Assembly (NCBI GenBank): GCA_030765055.1
Contig: JAUKNK010000057.1
Coordinates: 2,054,001 to 2,118,000, forward strand
Direction of reading: 5' to 3'
Source: Mantis religiosa
Taxonomy: Eukaryota > Arthropoda > Insecta > Mantodea > Mantidae
Length of the DNA stretch: 64,000 bases
Shown here: one piece after another, positions 37,451 through 52,592 of the stretch
Layout: each line of letters opens with the position of its first letter
How positions within the stretch are numbered: position 1 is the stretch's first letter
Notes under the pieces: model-generated
Seen by the model: only the letters and a program-made list of their open reading frames with translations
The model's database searches: none
Told to the model about the DNA's origin: nothing
Translations under genes and position numbers: made by a program

Positions 37451-38490
37451 AAAAGTCACCAGAAAACACGCTAAAAGTTACTAAAAAGTTACTAGAAAAC
37501 ACGCTAAATGTCACTAAAAAGTCACTAGAAAACACGCATAAAGTTACTAAAAGTCACTAGAAAACACGCTAAAAGTTACTAAAAGTCACGGGAAAACACG
37601 CTAAAAGTCACTAACAAGTCACTAGAAAACACGCTAAAAGTCACTAAAAAGTCACCAGAAAACACGCCAAAAGTCACTAAAAAGTCACTAGAAAACAAGC
37701 TATAAGTGACCAAAAAGTCACTAGAAAACACGCTAAAAGTCACTAAAAAGTCAGTAGAAAACACACTAAAAGTCACTAAAAAGTCACCAGAAATCACACT
37801 AAAAATTATTAAAAAGTCACCAGAAAACACGCTAAAAGTCACTAAAAAGTCACTAGAAAACACGCTAAAAGTTACTAAAAGTCACTAGAACACACGCTAA
37901 AAGTCACTCAAAAGTCACAAGAAAACACGCTAAAAGTTACCAGAAAACACGCTTAAAGTTACTAAAAAAGTCACTAGAAAACCCGCTAAAAGTCACAAAA
38001 AAGTCACTAGAAAACACGCTAAAGTTACTAAAAGTCTCTAGAAAACCCGCTAAAAGTCACTCAAAAGTCACTAGAAAACAAGCTAAAAGTTACTAAAAGT
38101 CACCAGTAAACACGCTAAAGGTTACTAAAAAGTCACTAGAAAACACGCTAAAAGTCACTAAAAAAACAGTAGAAAACATGCTAAAAGTTACTAAAAGTCA
38201 CTAGACGAGCTCCTAGTTAAACCTAGATGAGCTACTAGGTAGTCCTAGATGAGTTCCTAGATAGTCCTAGACGAGCTCCTAAATAGTCCTAGACGAGCTC
38301 CTAGATAAATCTAGATGAGCTCCTAGATAGTCCTAAATGAACACCTAGGTAGTCCTAGATGAGCTCCTAGATAGTCCTAGACGAGCTCCTAGATAAACCT
38401 TTATGAGCTCCTAGATAAACCTAGATGAGCTCCTAGATAAACCTAGATGAGCCCCTAGATAGTATAAATGAGCTCCTAGATAGTCCTAGA

Positions 38491-41400
38491 TGAGCTCCTA
38501 GATAGTCCTAGATGAGCTCCTAGATAAACCTAGAAGAGCTCCTAGATATTCCTAGATGAGCTCCTAGATAGTCCTAGTTGAGCTCCTAGATTGTCCTAGA
38601 CGAGCTCCTAGATAGTCCTAGACGAGCTCCTAGAAAATCATAGATGAGCTCCTAGGTAATCTTTGGTGAGCTCTTAGATAAACCTAGATGAGCTCCTAGA
38701 TAATCCTAGATGAGCTCCTAGATATTCCTAGATGAGCTCCTAGATAAACCGAGATGAGCTCCTAGATAGTCCTAGATGAGCTCCTAGATAAACCTAGATG
38801 AGCTCCTAGATAAACCTTGATAAGTTCATAGATAAACCTAGATGAGCTCCTAGATAGTCCCAGATGAGCTCCTAGACAAACCTAGATCAGATCCTAGATA
38901 AACCTAGATGAGCTGCTAGATAATCCTAGATGAGCTCATAGATAAACCTATATGAGCCCCTAGATAGTCCTAGACGAGCTCTTAGATCAACCTAGATGAG
39001 CTCCTAGATAGTCCTAGATGAGCTCCTAGATATTCCTAGACGAGCTCCTAGATAGTCCTAGATGAGCTCCTAGATAGTGCAAGATGAGCTCCTAGAAAGT
39101 CCTAGATTATTTCCTAGATAGTCCTAGACGAGCTCCTAGATAGTCCTAGCCGAGCTCCTAGATAAACCTAGATGAGCTCCTAGATAGTCCTAGATGAGCT
39201 CCTAGATAGTCCTAGATGAGCTCCTAGATAAACCTAGATTAGCTCCTAGATAAACCTAGATGAGCTCATAGATAAACCTAGATGAGCTCCTAGATAGTCC
39301 CAGATGAGCTCCTCGACAAACCTAGATCAGATTCTAGATAAATATAGATGAGCTGCTAGATAATCCTTGATGAGCTCCTAGATAAACCTAGATGAGCTCC
39401 TAGATAGTCCTAGACGAGCTCATAGATCAACCTAGATGAGCTCCTAGATAGTCCTAGATGAGCTCCTAGTTAGTCCTAGACGAGCTCCTAGATAAACCTA
39501 GAAGAGCTACTAGATAGTCCGAGATGAGTTCCTAGATAGTCCCAGATGACCTCCTAGATAGTCCTAGATGATCTCCTAGATAAACCTAGATGAGCTCCTA
39601 GATAGTCCTAGATGAGTTCCTAGATAGTCCTAGACGAGCTCCTAGATAGTCCTAGATGAGCTCCTAGATAGTCCTAGATGAGCTCCTAGATAGTCCTAGA
39701 CGAGTGCCTAGATAAACCTAGATAGGCTACTAGATAGTCCTAGATGAGTTCCTAGATAGTCATAGACGAGCTCCTAGATAGTCCTAGATGAGCTCCTAGA
39801 TAAACCTAGATGAGCTCCTAGATAGTCCTAGACGAGCTCCTAGATAAACCTAGATGAGCTCCTAGATAGTTCTAGATGAGCTCCTAGATAGTCCTAGATG
39901 AGCTTCTACATAGTCCTAGACCAGCTCCTAGATAAACCTAGATGCGCTCCTAGATAGTCCTAGACGAGCTCCTAGATAAACCTAGATGAGCTCCTAGATA
40001 GTTCTAGATGAGCTCCTAGATAGTCCTAGATGAGCTCCTAGATAGTACTAGATGAGCTCCTAGATAAACCTAGATGAGCTCCTAGATAAACCTAGATTAG
40101 CTCATAGATAAAACTAGATGAGCTCCTAGATAATCCTAGATGAGGTCCTAGATAAACCAAGATGAGCTGCTAGATAAACCTAGATGAGATCCTAGATAAA
40201 CCTAGACGAGCTGCTAGATTGTCCAAGACCAGCTCCTAGATAAACCTAGATGAGCTCCTAGATAGTCCTAGACGAGCTCCTTGATCAACCTAGATGAGCT
40301 CCTAGATAGTCCTAGATGAGCTCCTAGATAAACCTAGATGAGCTCCTAGATAGTCCAGGACGAGCTCCTAGATAGTCCTAGATGGGCTCCTAGATAAACC
40401 TAGATGAGCTCCTAGATATTCCTAGAAGAGCTCCTACATAGTCCTAGATGAGTTCCTAGATAGTCCTAGACGAGCTCCTAGATAGTCCTAGACGAGCTCC
40501 TAGGTAATCCTAGATGAGCTCCTAGATAATCCTAGATGAGCTCCTAGATAAACCTAAATGAGCTCCTAGATAGTCCTAGATCAGCTCCTAGATAAACCTA
40601 GATGAGCTCCTAGATATTCCTAGAAGAGCTCCTACAAAGTCCTAGATGAGTTCCTAGATAGTCCTAGACGAGCTCCTAGATAGGCCAAGACGAGCTCCTA
40701 GATAATCCTAGATGAGCTCCTAGATAATCATAGATGAGCTCCTAGATAATCCTAGATGAGCTCCTAGATAAACTTAGATGACCTGCTAGATAATCCTAGA
40801 TGAGCTCCTAGATATTCCTAGATGAGCTACTAGATAGTCCTAGATGAGTTGCCAGATAGTCCTAGATGAGCTCCTAGATAGTCCTAGATGAGCTCCTAGA
40901 TAAACCTATATGAGCTCCTAGATAGTCCTAGATGAGCTCCTAGATAGTCCTAGATGAGCTCCTAGATAAACCTAGAAGAGCTCCTAGATATTCCTAGATG
41001 AGCTCCTAGATAGTCCTAGTTGAGCTCCTAGATTGTCCTAGACGAGCTCCTAGATAGTCCTAGACGAGCTCCTAGAAAATCATAGATGAGCTCCTAAGTA
41101 ATCTTTGGTGAGCTCTTAGATAAACCTAGATGAGCTCCTAGATAATCCTAGATGAGCTCCTAGATATTCCTAGATGAGCTCCTAGATAAACCGAGATGAG
41201 CTCCTAGATAGTCCTAGATGAGCTCCTAGATAAACCTAGATGAGCTCCTAGATAAACCTAGATAAGTTCATAGATAAACCTAGATGAGCTCCTAGATAGT
41301 CCCAGATGAGCTCCTAGACAAACCTAGATCAGATCCTAGATAAACCTAGATGAGCTGCTAGATAATCCTAGATGAGCTCATAGATAGTCCTAGACGAGCT

Positions 41401-44400
41401 CTTAGATCAACCTAGATGAGCTCCTAGATAGTCCTAGATGAGCTCCTAGATATTCCTAGACGAGCTCCTAGATAGTCCTAGATGAGCTCCTAGATAGTGC
41501 AAGATGAGCTCCTAGAAAGTCCTAGATTATTTCCTAGATAGTCCTAGACGAGCTCCTAGATAGTCCTAGCCGAGCTCCTAGATAAACCTAGATGAGCTCC
41601 TAGATAGTCCTAGATGAGCTCCTAGATAGTCCTAGATGAGCTCCTAGATAAACCTAGATTAGCTCCTAGATAAACCTAGATGAGCTCATAGATAAACCTA
41701 GATGAGCTCCTAGATAGTCCCAGATGAGCTCCTCGACAAACCTAGATCAGATTCTAGATAAATATAGATGAGCTGCTAGATAATCCTTGATGAGCTCCTA
41801 GATAAACCTAGATGAGCTCCTAGATAGTCCTAGACGAGCTCATAGATCAACCTAGATGAGCTCCTAGATAGTCCTAGATGAGCTCCTAGTTAGTCCTAGA
41901 CGAGCTCCTAGATAAACCTAGAAGAGCTACTAGATAGTCCGAGATGAGTTCCTAGATAGTCCCAGATGACCTCCTAGATAGTCCTAGATGATCTCCTAGA
42001 TAAACCTAGATGAGCTCCTAGATAGTCCTAGATGAGTTCCTAGATAGTCCTAGACGAGCTCCTAGATAGTCCTAGATGAGCTCCTAGATAGTCCTAGATG
42101 AGCTCCTAGATAGTCCTAGACGAGTGCCTAGATAAACCTAGATAGGCTACTAGATAGTCCTAGATGAGTTCCTAGATAGTCATAGACGAGCTCCTAGATA
42201 GTCCTAGATGAGCTCCTAGATAAACCTAGATGAGCTCCTAGATAGTCCTAGACGAGCTCCTAGATAAACCTAGATGAGCTCCTAGATAGTTCTAGATGAG
42301 CTCCTAGATAGTCCTAGATGAGCTTCTACATAGTCCTAGACCAGCTCCTAGATAAACCTAGATGCGCTCCTAGATAGTCCTAGACGAGCTCCTAGATAAA
42401 CCTAGATGAGCTCCTAGATAGTTCTAGATGAGCTCCTAGATAGTCCTAGATGAGCTCCTAGATAGTACTAGATGAGCTCCTAGATAAACCTAGATGAGCT
42501 CCTAGATAAACCTAGATTAGCTCATAGATAAAACTAGATGAGCTCCTAGATAATCCTAGATGAGGTCCTAGATAAACCAAGATGAGCTGCTAGATAAACC
42601 TAGATGAGATCCTAGATAAACCTAGACGAGCTGCTAGATTGTCCAAGACCAGCTCCTAGATAAACCTAGATGAGCTCCTAGATAGTCCTAGACGAGCTCC
42701 TTGATCAACCTAGATGAGCTCCTAGATAGTCCTAGATGAGCTCCTAGATAAACCTAGATGAGCTCCTAGATAGTCCAGGACGAGCTCCTAGATAGTCCTA
42801 GATGGGCTCCTAGATAAACCTAGATGAGCTCCTAGATATTCCTAGAAGAGCTCCTACATAGTCCTAGATGAGTTCCTAGATAGTCCTAGACGAGCTCCTA
42901 GATAGTCCTAGACGAGCTCCTAGGTAATCCTAGATGAGCTCCTAGATAATCCTAGATGAGCTCCTAGATAAACCTAAATGAGCTCCTAGATAGTCCTAGA
43001 TCAGCTCCTAGATAAACCTAGATGAGCTCCTAGATATTCCTAGAAGAGCTCCTACAAAGTCCTAGATGAGTTCCTAGATAGTCCTAGACGAGCTCCTAGA
43101 TAGGCCAAGACGAGCTCCTAGATAATCCTAGATGAGCTCCTAGATAATCATAGATGAGCTCCTAGATAATCCTAGATGAGCTCCTAGATAAACTTAGATG
43201 ACCTGCTAGATAATCCTAGATGAGCTCCTAGATATTCCTAGATGAGCTACTAGATAGTCCTAGATGAGTTGCCAGATAGTCCTAGATGAGCTCCTAGATA
43301 GTCCTAGATGAGCTCCTAGATAAACCTATATGAGCTCCTAGATAGTCCTAGATGAGCTCCTAGATAGTCCTAGATGAGCTCCTAGATAAACCTAGAAGAG
43401 CTCCTAGATATTCCTAGATGAGCTCCTAGATAGTCCTAGTTGAGCTCCTAGATTGTCCTAGACGAGCTCCTAGATAGTCCTAGACGAGCTCCTAGAAAAT
43501 CATAGATGAGCTCCTAAGTAATCTTTGGTGAGCTCTTAGATAAACCTAGATGAGCTCCTAGATAATCCTAGATGAGCTCCTAGATATTCCTAGATGAGCT
43601 CCTAGATAAACCGAGATGAGCTCCTAGATAGTCCTAGATGAGCTCCTAGATAAACCTAGATGAGCTCCTAGATAAACCTAGATAAGTTCATAGATAAACC
43701 TAGATGAGCTCCTAGATAGTCCCAGATGAGCTCCTAGACAAACCTAGATCAGATCCTAGATAAACCTAGATGAGCTGCTAGATAATCCTAGATGAGCTCA
43801 TAGATAAACCTATATGAGCCCCTAGATAGTCCTAGACCAGCTCTTAGATCAACCTAGATGAGCTCCTAGATAGTCCTAGATGAGCTCCTAGATAGTGCAA
43901 GATGAGCTCCTAGATAGTCCTAGATTATTTCCTAGATAGTCCTAGACGAGCTCCTAGATAGTCCTAGCCGAGCTCCTAGATAAACCTAGATGAGCTCCTA
44001 GATAGTCCTAGATGAGCTCCTAGATAGTCCTAGATTAGCTCCTAGATAAACCTAGATGAGCTCATAGATAAACCTAGATGAGCTCCTAGATAGTCCCAGA
44101 TGAGCTCCTCGACAAACCTAGATCAGATTCTAGATAAATATAGATGAGCTGCTAGATAATCCTTGATGAGCTCCTAGGTAAACCTAGATGAGCTCCTAGA
44201 TAGTCCTAGACGAGCTCATAGATCAACCTAGATGAGCTCCTAGATAGTCCTAGATGAGCTCCTAGTTAGTCCTAGACGAGCTCCTAGATAAACCTAGAAG
44301 AGCTACTAGATAGTCCGAGATGAGTTCCTAGATAGTGCCAGATGACCTCCTAGATAGTCCTAGATGATCTCCTAGATAAACCTAGATGAGCTCCTAGATA

Positions 44401-45390
44401 GTCCTAGATGAGTTCCTAGATAGTCCTAGACGAGCTCCTAGATAGTCCTAGATGAGCTCCTAGATAGTCCTAGATGAGCTCCTAGATAGTCCTAGACGAG
44501 TGCCTAGATAAACCTAGATAGGCTACTAGATAGTCCTAGATGAGTTCCTAGATAGTCATAGACGAGCTCCTAGATAGTCCTAGATGAGCTCCTAGATAAA
44601 CCTAGATGAGCTCCTAGATAGTCCTAGACGAGCTCCTAGATAAACCTAGATGAGCTCCTAGATAGTTCTAGGTGAGCTCCTAGATAGTCCTAGATGAGCT
44701 TCTACATAGTCCTAGACGAGCTCCTAGATAAACCTTGATGAGCTCCTAGATAATCCTAGACGAGCTCCTAGAAAAAACTTAGATGAGCTCCTAGATAGTC
44801 CTAGATGAGCTCCTATATAAACCTAGATGAGCTACAAGATAGTTCTAGATGAGCTCCTAGATAGTCCTAGATGAGCTCCTAGATAGTCCTAGATGAGCTC
44901 CTAGATAAACCTAGATGAGCTCCTAGATAAACCTAGATTAGCTCATAGATAAAACTAGATGAGCTCCTAGATAATCCTAGATGAGGTCCTAGATAAACCA
45001 AGATGAGCTGCTAGATAAACCTAGATGAGATCCTAGATAAACCTAGATGAGCTGCTAGATTGTCCAAGACGAGCTCCTAGATAAACCTAGATGAGCTCCT
45101 AGATAGTCCTAGACGAGCTCCTAGATCAACCTAGATGAGCTCCTAGATAGTCCTAGATGAGCTCCTAGATAAACCTAGATGAGCTCCTAGATAGTCCAGG
45201 ACGAGCTCCTAGATAAACCTAGATGAGCTACTAGATAGTCCTAGATAAGTTCCTAGATAGTCCTAGATGAGCTCCTAGATAGTCCTAGATGGGCTCCTAG
45301 ATAAACCTAGATGAGCTCCTAGATATTCCTAGAAGAGCTCCTACATAGTCCTAGATGAGTTCCTAGATAGTCCTAGACGAGCTCCTAGAT
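38491..45390 (+). repeat. Higher-order repeats of about 2.42-2.49 kb, three copies, unit 2
   Basis: Same as 11221-18120; CCTAGTTGAGCTCC variants fall at 38573, 41015 and 43435. Confidence 0.9.
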
Positions 45391-48300
45391 AGTCCTAGAC
45401 GAGCTCCTAGGTAATCCTAGATGAGCTCCTAGATAATCCTAGATGAGCTCCTAGATAAACCTAAATGAGCTCCTAGATAGTCCTAGATCAGCTCCTAGAT
45501 AAACCTAGATGAGCTCCTAGATATTCCTAGAAGAGCTCCAACAAAGTCCTAGATGAGTTCCTAGATAGTCCTAGACGAGCTCCTAGATAGGCCTAGACGA
45601 GCTCCTAGATAATCCTGGATGAGCTCCTAGATAATCATAGATGAGCTCCTAGATAATCCTAGATGAGCTCCTAGATAAACTTAGATGACCTCCTAGATAA
45701 TCCTAGATGAGCTCCTAGATATTCCTAGATGAGCTCCTAGATAAACAGAGATGAGCGCCTAGATAGTCCTAGATGAGCTCCTAGATAAACCTAGATAAGC
45801 TCGTATATAGTCCCAGATGAGCTCCTAGACAAACCTAGATCAGATCCTAGATAAACCTAGATGAGCTGCTAGATAGTCCCAGATGAGCTCCTAGATAAAC
45901 CTAGATGAGCCCCTAGATAATCCTAGATGAGCTCCTAGATATTCCTAGAAGAGCTCCTAGATAAACAGAGATGAGCTCCTAGATACTTAGATGTGCTCCT
46001 AGATAATCCTAGATGAGCTCCTAAGTAGTCCTAGACGAGCTCCTAGATAAACCTAGATGAGCTCCTAGATAGTCCTAGACGAGCTCCTAGATAGTCCTAC
46101 ATGAGCTCCTAGATAAACCTAGACGAGCTCCTAGATAGTCCTAGACGAGCTCCTAGATAAACCTAGATGAGCTCCTAGATAGTCCTAGACGAGCTCCTAG
46201 ATAGGCCTAGACGAGCTCCTAGATAATCCTAGATGAGCTCCTAGATAATCATAGATGAGCTCCTAGATAATCTTAGATGAGCTAATAGATAAACTTAGAT
46301 GACCTCCTAGATAATCCTAGATGAGCTCCTAGATATTCCTAGATGAGCTCCTAGATAAACAGAGATGAGCGCGTAGATAGTCCTAGATGAGCTCCTAGAT
46401 AAACCTACATGAGCTCATAGATAAATCTACATGAGCTCATAGATAAACCTAGATGAGCTCCTATATAGTCCCAGATAAGCTCCTAGACAAACCTAGATCA
46501 GATCCTAGATAAACCTAGATGAGCTGCTAGATAGTCCCAGATGAGCTCCTAGATAAACCTAGATGAGCTCCTAGATAATCCTAGATGAGCTCCTAGATAT
46601 TCCTAGAAGAGCTCCTAGATAAACAGAGATGAGCTCCTGGATAGTCCTAGACGAGCTCCTAGATAGTCCTACATGAGCTCCTAGATAAACCTAGATGAGC
46701 TCCTAGATAGTCCTAGACGAGCTCCTAGATAAACCTAGATGAGCTCCTATATAGTCCTATACGAGCTCCTAGATCAACCCAGATGAGCTCCTAGATAGTC
46801 CTAGATGAGCTCCTAGATAAAACTAGATGAGCTCCTAGATAGTCCTAGACGAGCTCCTAGATAGTCCTAGACGAGCTCCTAGATAGTCCTACATGAGCTC
46901 CTAGATAAACCTAGATGAGCTCCTAGATAGTCCTAGACGAGCTCCTAGATAAACCTAGATGAGCTCCTATATAGTCCTAGACGAGCTCCTAGATCAACCC
47001 AGATGAGCTCCTAGATAGTCCTAGATGAGCTCCTAGATAAAACTAGATGAGCTCCTAGATAGTCCTAGACGAGCTCCTAGATAGTCCTAGACGAGCTACT
47101 AGATAATCCTAGATGAGTTCCTAGATAATCCTAGATGAGCTCCTAGATAGTCCTAGACGAGCTCCTAGATAAACGTAGATGAGCTCCTAGATAGTCCTAG
47201 ACGAGCTCCTAGATCAACCTAGATGAGCTCCTAGATAGTCATAGATGAGCTCCTAGATAAACCTAGATGAGCTCCTAGATAGTCCTAGACGAGCCCCTGG
47301 ATAAACCTAAATAAGCTCCTATATAGTCCTAGATAAGCTCCTAGATAAACCTAGATAAGCTCCTATATAGTCCTAGATGAGCTCCTAGAAAAACCTAGAT
47401 GAGCTCCTATAAAGTCCTAGATAAGATCCTAGATAAACATAGATGAGCTCCTATATAGTCCTAGATAAGCTCCTAGATAAACCTAGATGAGCTCCTAGAT
47501 AAACCTAGATAAGCTCCTATATAGTCCTAGATAAGCTCCTAGATAAACCTAGATAAGCTCCTAGATAGTCCCAGATGAGCTCCTAGACAAACCTAGATCA
47601 GATCCTAGATAAACCTAGATGAGCTGCTAGATAGTCCTAGATGAGCTCCTAGATAATCCTAGATGAGCTCCTAGATAGTCCTAGACGAGCTCCTAGATAA
47701 AACTAGATGAGCTCCTAGATAGTCCTAGACGAGCTCCTAGATCAACCTAGATGAGCTCCTAGATAGTCCTAGATGAGCTCCTAGATAAACCTAGATGAGC
47801 TCCTAGATAGTCCTAGACGAGCTCCTAGATAGTCCTAGACGAGCTCCTATATAAACCTAGATGAGCTCCTAGATAGTCCTAGACGAGCTCCTATATCAAC
47901 CTAGATGAGCTCCTAGATAGTCCTAGATGAGCTCCTAGATAAACCTAGATGAGCTCGTAGATAGTCCTAGACGAGCTCCTAGATAGTCCTAGACGAGCTC
48001 CTAGATAGTCCTAGACGAGCTCCTAGATAAACCTAGATGAGCTCCTAGATAGTCCTAGACGAGCTCCTAGATAGTCCTAGACGAGCTCCTAGGTAATCCT
48101 AGATGAGCTCCTAGATAATCCTAGATGAGCTCCTAGATAAACCTAAATGAGCTCCTAGATAGTCCTAGATCAGCTCCTAGATAAACCTTGATGAGCTCCT
48201 AGATATTCCTAGAAGAGCTCCAACAAAGTCCTAGATGAGTTCCTAGATAGTCCTAGACGAGCTCCTAGATAGGCCTAGACGAGCTCCTAGATAATCCTGG

Positions 48301-50754
48301 ATGAGCTCCTAGATAATCATAGATGAGCTCCTAGATAATCCTAGATGAGCTCCTAGATAAACTTAGATGACCTCCTAGATAATCCTAGATGAGCTCCTAG
48401 ATATTCCTAGATGAGCTCCTAGATAAACAGAGATGAGCGCCTAGATAGTCCTAGATGAGCTCCTAGATAAACCTAGATAAGCTCGTATATAGTCCCAGAT
48501 GAGCTCCTAGACAAACCTAGATCAGATCCTAGATAAACCTAGATGAGCTGCTAGATAGTCCCAGATGAGCTCCTAGATAAACCTAGATGAGCCCCTAGAT
48601 AATCCTAGATGAGCTCCTAGATATTCCTAGAAGAGCTCCTAGATAAACAGAGATGAGCTCCTAGATACTTAGATGTGCTCCTAGATAATCCTAGATGAGC
48701 TCCTAAGTAGTCCTAGACGAGCTCCTAGATAAACCTAGATGAGCTCCTAGATAGTCCTAGACGAGCTCCTAGATAGTCCTACATGAGCTCCTAGATAAAC
48801 CTAGACGAGCTCCTAGATAGTCCTAGACGAGCTCCTAGATAAACCTAGATGAGCTCCTAGATAGTCCTAGACGAGCTCCTAGATAGGCCTAGACGAGCTC
48901 CTAGATAATCCTAGATGAGCTCCTAGATAATCATAGATGAGCTCCTAGATAATCTTAGATGAGCTAATAGATAAACTTAGATGACCTCCTAGATAATCCT
49001 AGATGAGCTCCTAGATATTCCTAGATGAGCTCCTAGATAAACAGAGATGAGCGCGTAGATAGTCCTAGATGAGCTCCTAGATAAACCTACATGAGCTCAT
49101 AGATAAATCTACATGAGCTCATAGATAAACCTAGATGAGCTCCTATATAGTCCCAGATAAGCTCCTAGACAAACCTAGATCAGATCCTAGATAAACCTAG
49201 ATGAGCTGCTAGATAGTCCCAGATGAGCTCCTAGATAAACCTAGATGAGCTCCTAGATAATCCTAGATGAGCTCCTAGATATTCCTAGAAGAGCTCCTAG
49301 ATAAACAGAGATGAGCTCCTGGATAGTCCTAGACGAGCTCCTAGATAGTCCTACATGAGCTCCTAGATAAACCTAGATGAGCTCCTAGATAGTCCTAGAC
49401 GAGCTCCTAGATAAACCTAGATGAGCTCCTATATAGTCCTATACGAGCTCCTAGATCAACCCAGATGAGCTCCTAGATAGTCCTAGATGAGCTCCTAGAT
49501 AAAACTAGATGAGCTCCTAGATAGTCCTAGACGAGCTCCTAGATAGTCCTAGACGAGCTCCTAGATAGTCCTACATGAGCTCCTAGATAAACCTAGATGA
49601 GCTCCTAGATAGTCCTAGACGAGCTCCTAGATAAACCTAGATGAGCTCCTATATAGTCCTAGACGAGCTCCTAGATCAACCCAGATGAGCTCCTAGATAG
49701 TCCTAGATGAGCTCCTAGATAAAACTAGATGAGCTCCTAGATAGTCCTAGACGAGCTCCTAGATAGTCCTAGACGAGCTACTAGATAATCCTAGATGAGT
49801 TCCTAGATAATCCTAGATGAGCTCCTAGATAGTCCTAGACGAGCTCCTAGATAAACGTAGATGAGCTCCTAGATAGTCCTAGACGAGCTCCTAGATCAAC
49901 CTAGATGAGCTCCTAGATAGTCATAGATGAGCTCCTAGATAAACCTAGATGAGCTCCTAGATAGTCCTAGACGAGCCCCTGGATAAACCTAAATAAGCTC
50001 CTATATAGTCCTAGATAAGCTCCTAGATAAACCTAGATAAGCTCCTATATAGTCCTAGATGAGCTCCTAGAAAAACCTAGATGAGCTCCTATAAAGTCCT
50101 AGATAAGATCCTAGATAAACATAGATGAGCTCCTATATAGTCCTAGATAAGCTCCTAGATAAACCTAGATAAGCTCCTAGATAAACCTAGATAAGCTCCT
50201 ATATAGTCCTAGATAAGCTCCTAGATAAACCTAGATAAGCTCCTAGATAGTCCCAGATGAGCTCCTAGACAAACCTAGATCAGATCCTAGATAAACCTAG
50301 ATGAGCTGCTAGATAGTCCTAGATGAGCTCCTAGATAATCCTAGATGAGCTCCTAGATAGTCCTAGACGAGCTCCTAGATAAAACTAGATGAGCTCCTAG
50401 ATAGTCCTAGACGAGCTCCTAGATCAACCTAGATGAGCTCCTAGATAGTCCTAGATGAGCTCCTAGATAAACCTAGATGAGCTCCTAGATAGTCCTAGAC
50501 GAGCTCCTAGATAGTCCTAGACGAGCTCCTATATAAACCTAGATGAGCTCCTAGATAGTCCTAGACGAGCTCCTATATCAACCTAGATGAGCTCCTAGAT
50601 AGTCCTAGATGAGCTCCTAGATAAACCTAGATGAGCTCGTAGATAGTCCTAGACGAGCTCCTAGATAGTCCTAGACGAGCTCCTAGATAGTCCTAGACGA
50701 GCTCCTAGATAAACCTAGATGAGCTCCTAGATAGTCCTAGCCGAGCTCCTAGAT
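45391..50754 (+). repeat. Higher-order repeat of 2,682 bp, two copies, unit 2
   Basis: Same as 18121-23484; the unique GATACTTAGATG monomer is at 45982 and 48664. Confidence 0.9.
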
Positions 50755-51976
50755 CAACCTATATGAGCTCCTAGATAGTCCTAGACGAGCTCCTAGATCA
50801 ACCTAGATGAGCTCCTAGATAGTCCTAGACGAGCTCCTGGATAAACCTAGATGAGCTCCTAGATAGTCCTAGACGAGCTCCTAGATCAACCTAGATGAGC
50901 TCCTAGATAGTCCTCAACGAGCTCCTAGATAAACCTAGGTGAGATCCTAGATAGTCCTAGATGAGCTCCTAGATAAACCTAGATGAGCTCCTAGATAGTC
51001 CTAGACGAGCTCCTGGATAAACATAGATAAGCTCCTATATAGTCCTAGATAAGCTCCTATTTAAACCTAGATAAGCTCCTATATAGTCCTAGATGAGCTC
51101 CTAGAAAAACCTAGATGAGCTCCTATATAGTCCAAAATAAGCTCCTAGATAAACATAGATGAGCTCCTATATAGTCCTAGATAAGCTCCTAGATAAACCT
51201 AGATAAGCTCCTAGATAGTCCCAGATGAGCTCCTAGACAACCCTAGATCAGATCCTAGATAAACCTAGATGAGCTGCTAGATAGTCCCAGATGAGCTCCT
51301 AGATAAACCTAGATGAGCTCCTAGATAATCCTAGATGAGTTCCTAGATATTCCTGGATTAGCTCCTAGATAAACCGAGATGAGCTCCTAGATAGTCCTAG
51401 ATGAGCTCCTAGATAATCCTAGATGAGCTCCTAGATACTCCTAGACGAGCTCCTAGATAGTCGTAGACGAGCTCCTAGATAATCCTAGATGAGCTCTTAG
51501 ATAATCCTAGACGAGCTCCTGGATAAACCTAGATGAGCTCCTAGATAGTCCTAGACGAGCTCCTAGATCAACCTAGATGAGCTCCTAGATAGTCCTAGAC
51601 GAGCTCCTAGATAAACCTAGATGAGCTCCTAGATAGTCCTAGATGATCTCCTAGATAAACCTAGATGAGCTCCTAGATATTCCTAGATGAGCTCCTAGAT
51701 AAACCTAGATGAGCTCCTAGATAGTCCTAGACGAGCTCCTAGATCAACCTAGATGAGCTCCTAGATAGTCCTAGATGAGCTCCTAGATAAACCTAGATGA
51801 GCTCCTAGATAGTCCTAGACGAGCTCCTGGATAAACCTAGATAAGCTCCTATATAGTCCTAGATAAGCTCCTAGATAAACCTAGATAATCTCCTATATAG
51901 TCCTAGATGAGCTCCTAGAAAAACCTAGATGAGCTCCTATGTAGTCCTAGATAAGCTCCTAGATAAACCTAGATGA

Positions 51977-52592
51977 GCTCCTATATAGTCCTAGATAAGC
52001 TCCTAGAAAAACCTAGATAAGGTCCTATATAGTCCTAGATAAGCTCCTAGATAAACTTAGATAAGCTCCTATATAGTCCTAGATAAGCTCGTATATAGTC
52101 CTAGATAACCTCCTAGATAGTCCTAGATGAGCTCCTGGATAAACCTAGATAAGCTCCTATATAGTCCTAGATAAGCTCTTAGAAAAACCTAGATGAGCTC
52201 CTATATAGTCCTAGATAAGCTCCTAGATAAACCTAGATGAGCTCCTATATAATCCTAGATAAGCTCCTAGACAAACCTAGATAAGCTCCTATATAGTCCT
52301 AGATAAGCTCCTAGAAAAACCTAGATAAGGTCCTATATAGTCCTAGATAAGCTCCTAGATAAACTTAGATAAGCTCCTATATAGTCCTAGATAAGCTCGT
52401 ATATAGTCCTAGATAACCTCCTAGATAGTCCTAGATGAGCTCCTGGATAAACCTAGATAAGCTCCTATATAGTCCTAGATAAGCTCTTAGAAAAACCTAG
52501 ATGAGCTCCTATATAGTCCTAGATAAGCTCCTAGATAAACCTAGATGAGCTCCTATATAATCCTAGATAAGCTCCTAGACAAACCTAGATAA
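51977..52592 (+). repeat. 308-bp duplication in 22-bp array, unit 2
   Basis: Same as 24707-25322, displaced by 27,270 bp. Confidence 0.85.

Larger units (their letters stand above)
34279..38203 (+). repeat. 33-bp minisatellite array, unit 2
   Basis: Equivalent to 7010-10933 but one base longer. The monomer near 36160 is intact (CACTAGAAAACACGC), whereas unit 1 has CACTAGAAGCACGC. As a result the minus-strand 11-residue frame extends to 94 codons here (35917-36201) against 77 in unit 1. This shows how arbitrary these frames are. One substitution was seen at 36824. Confidence 0.95.
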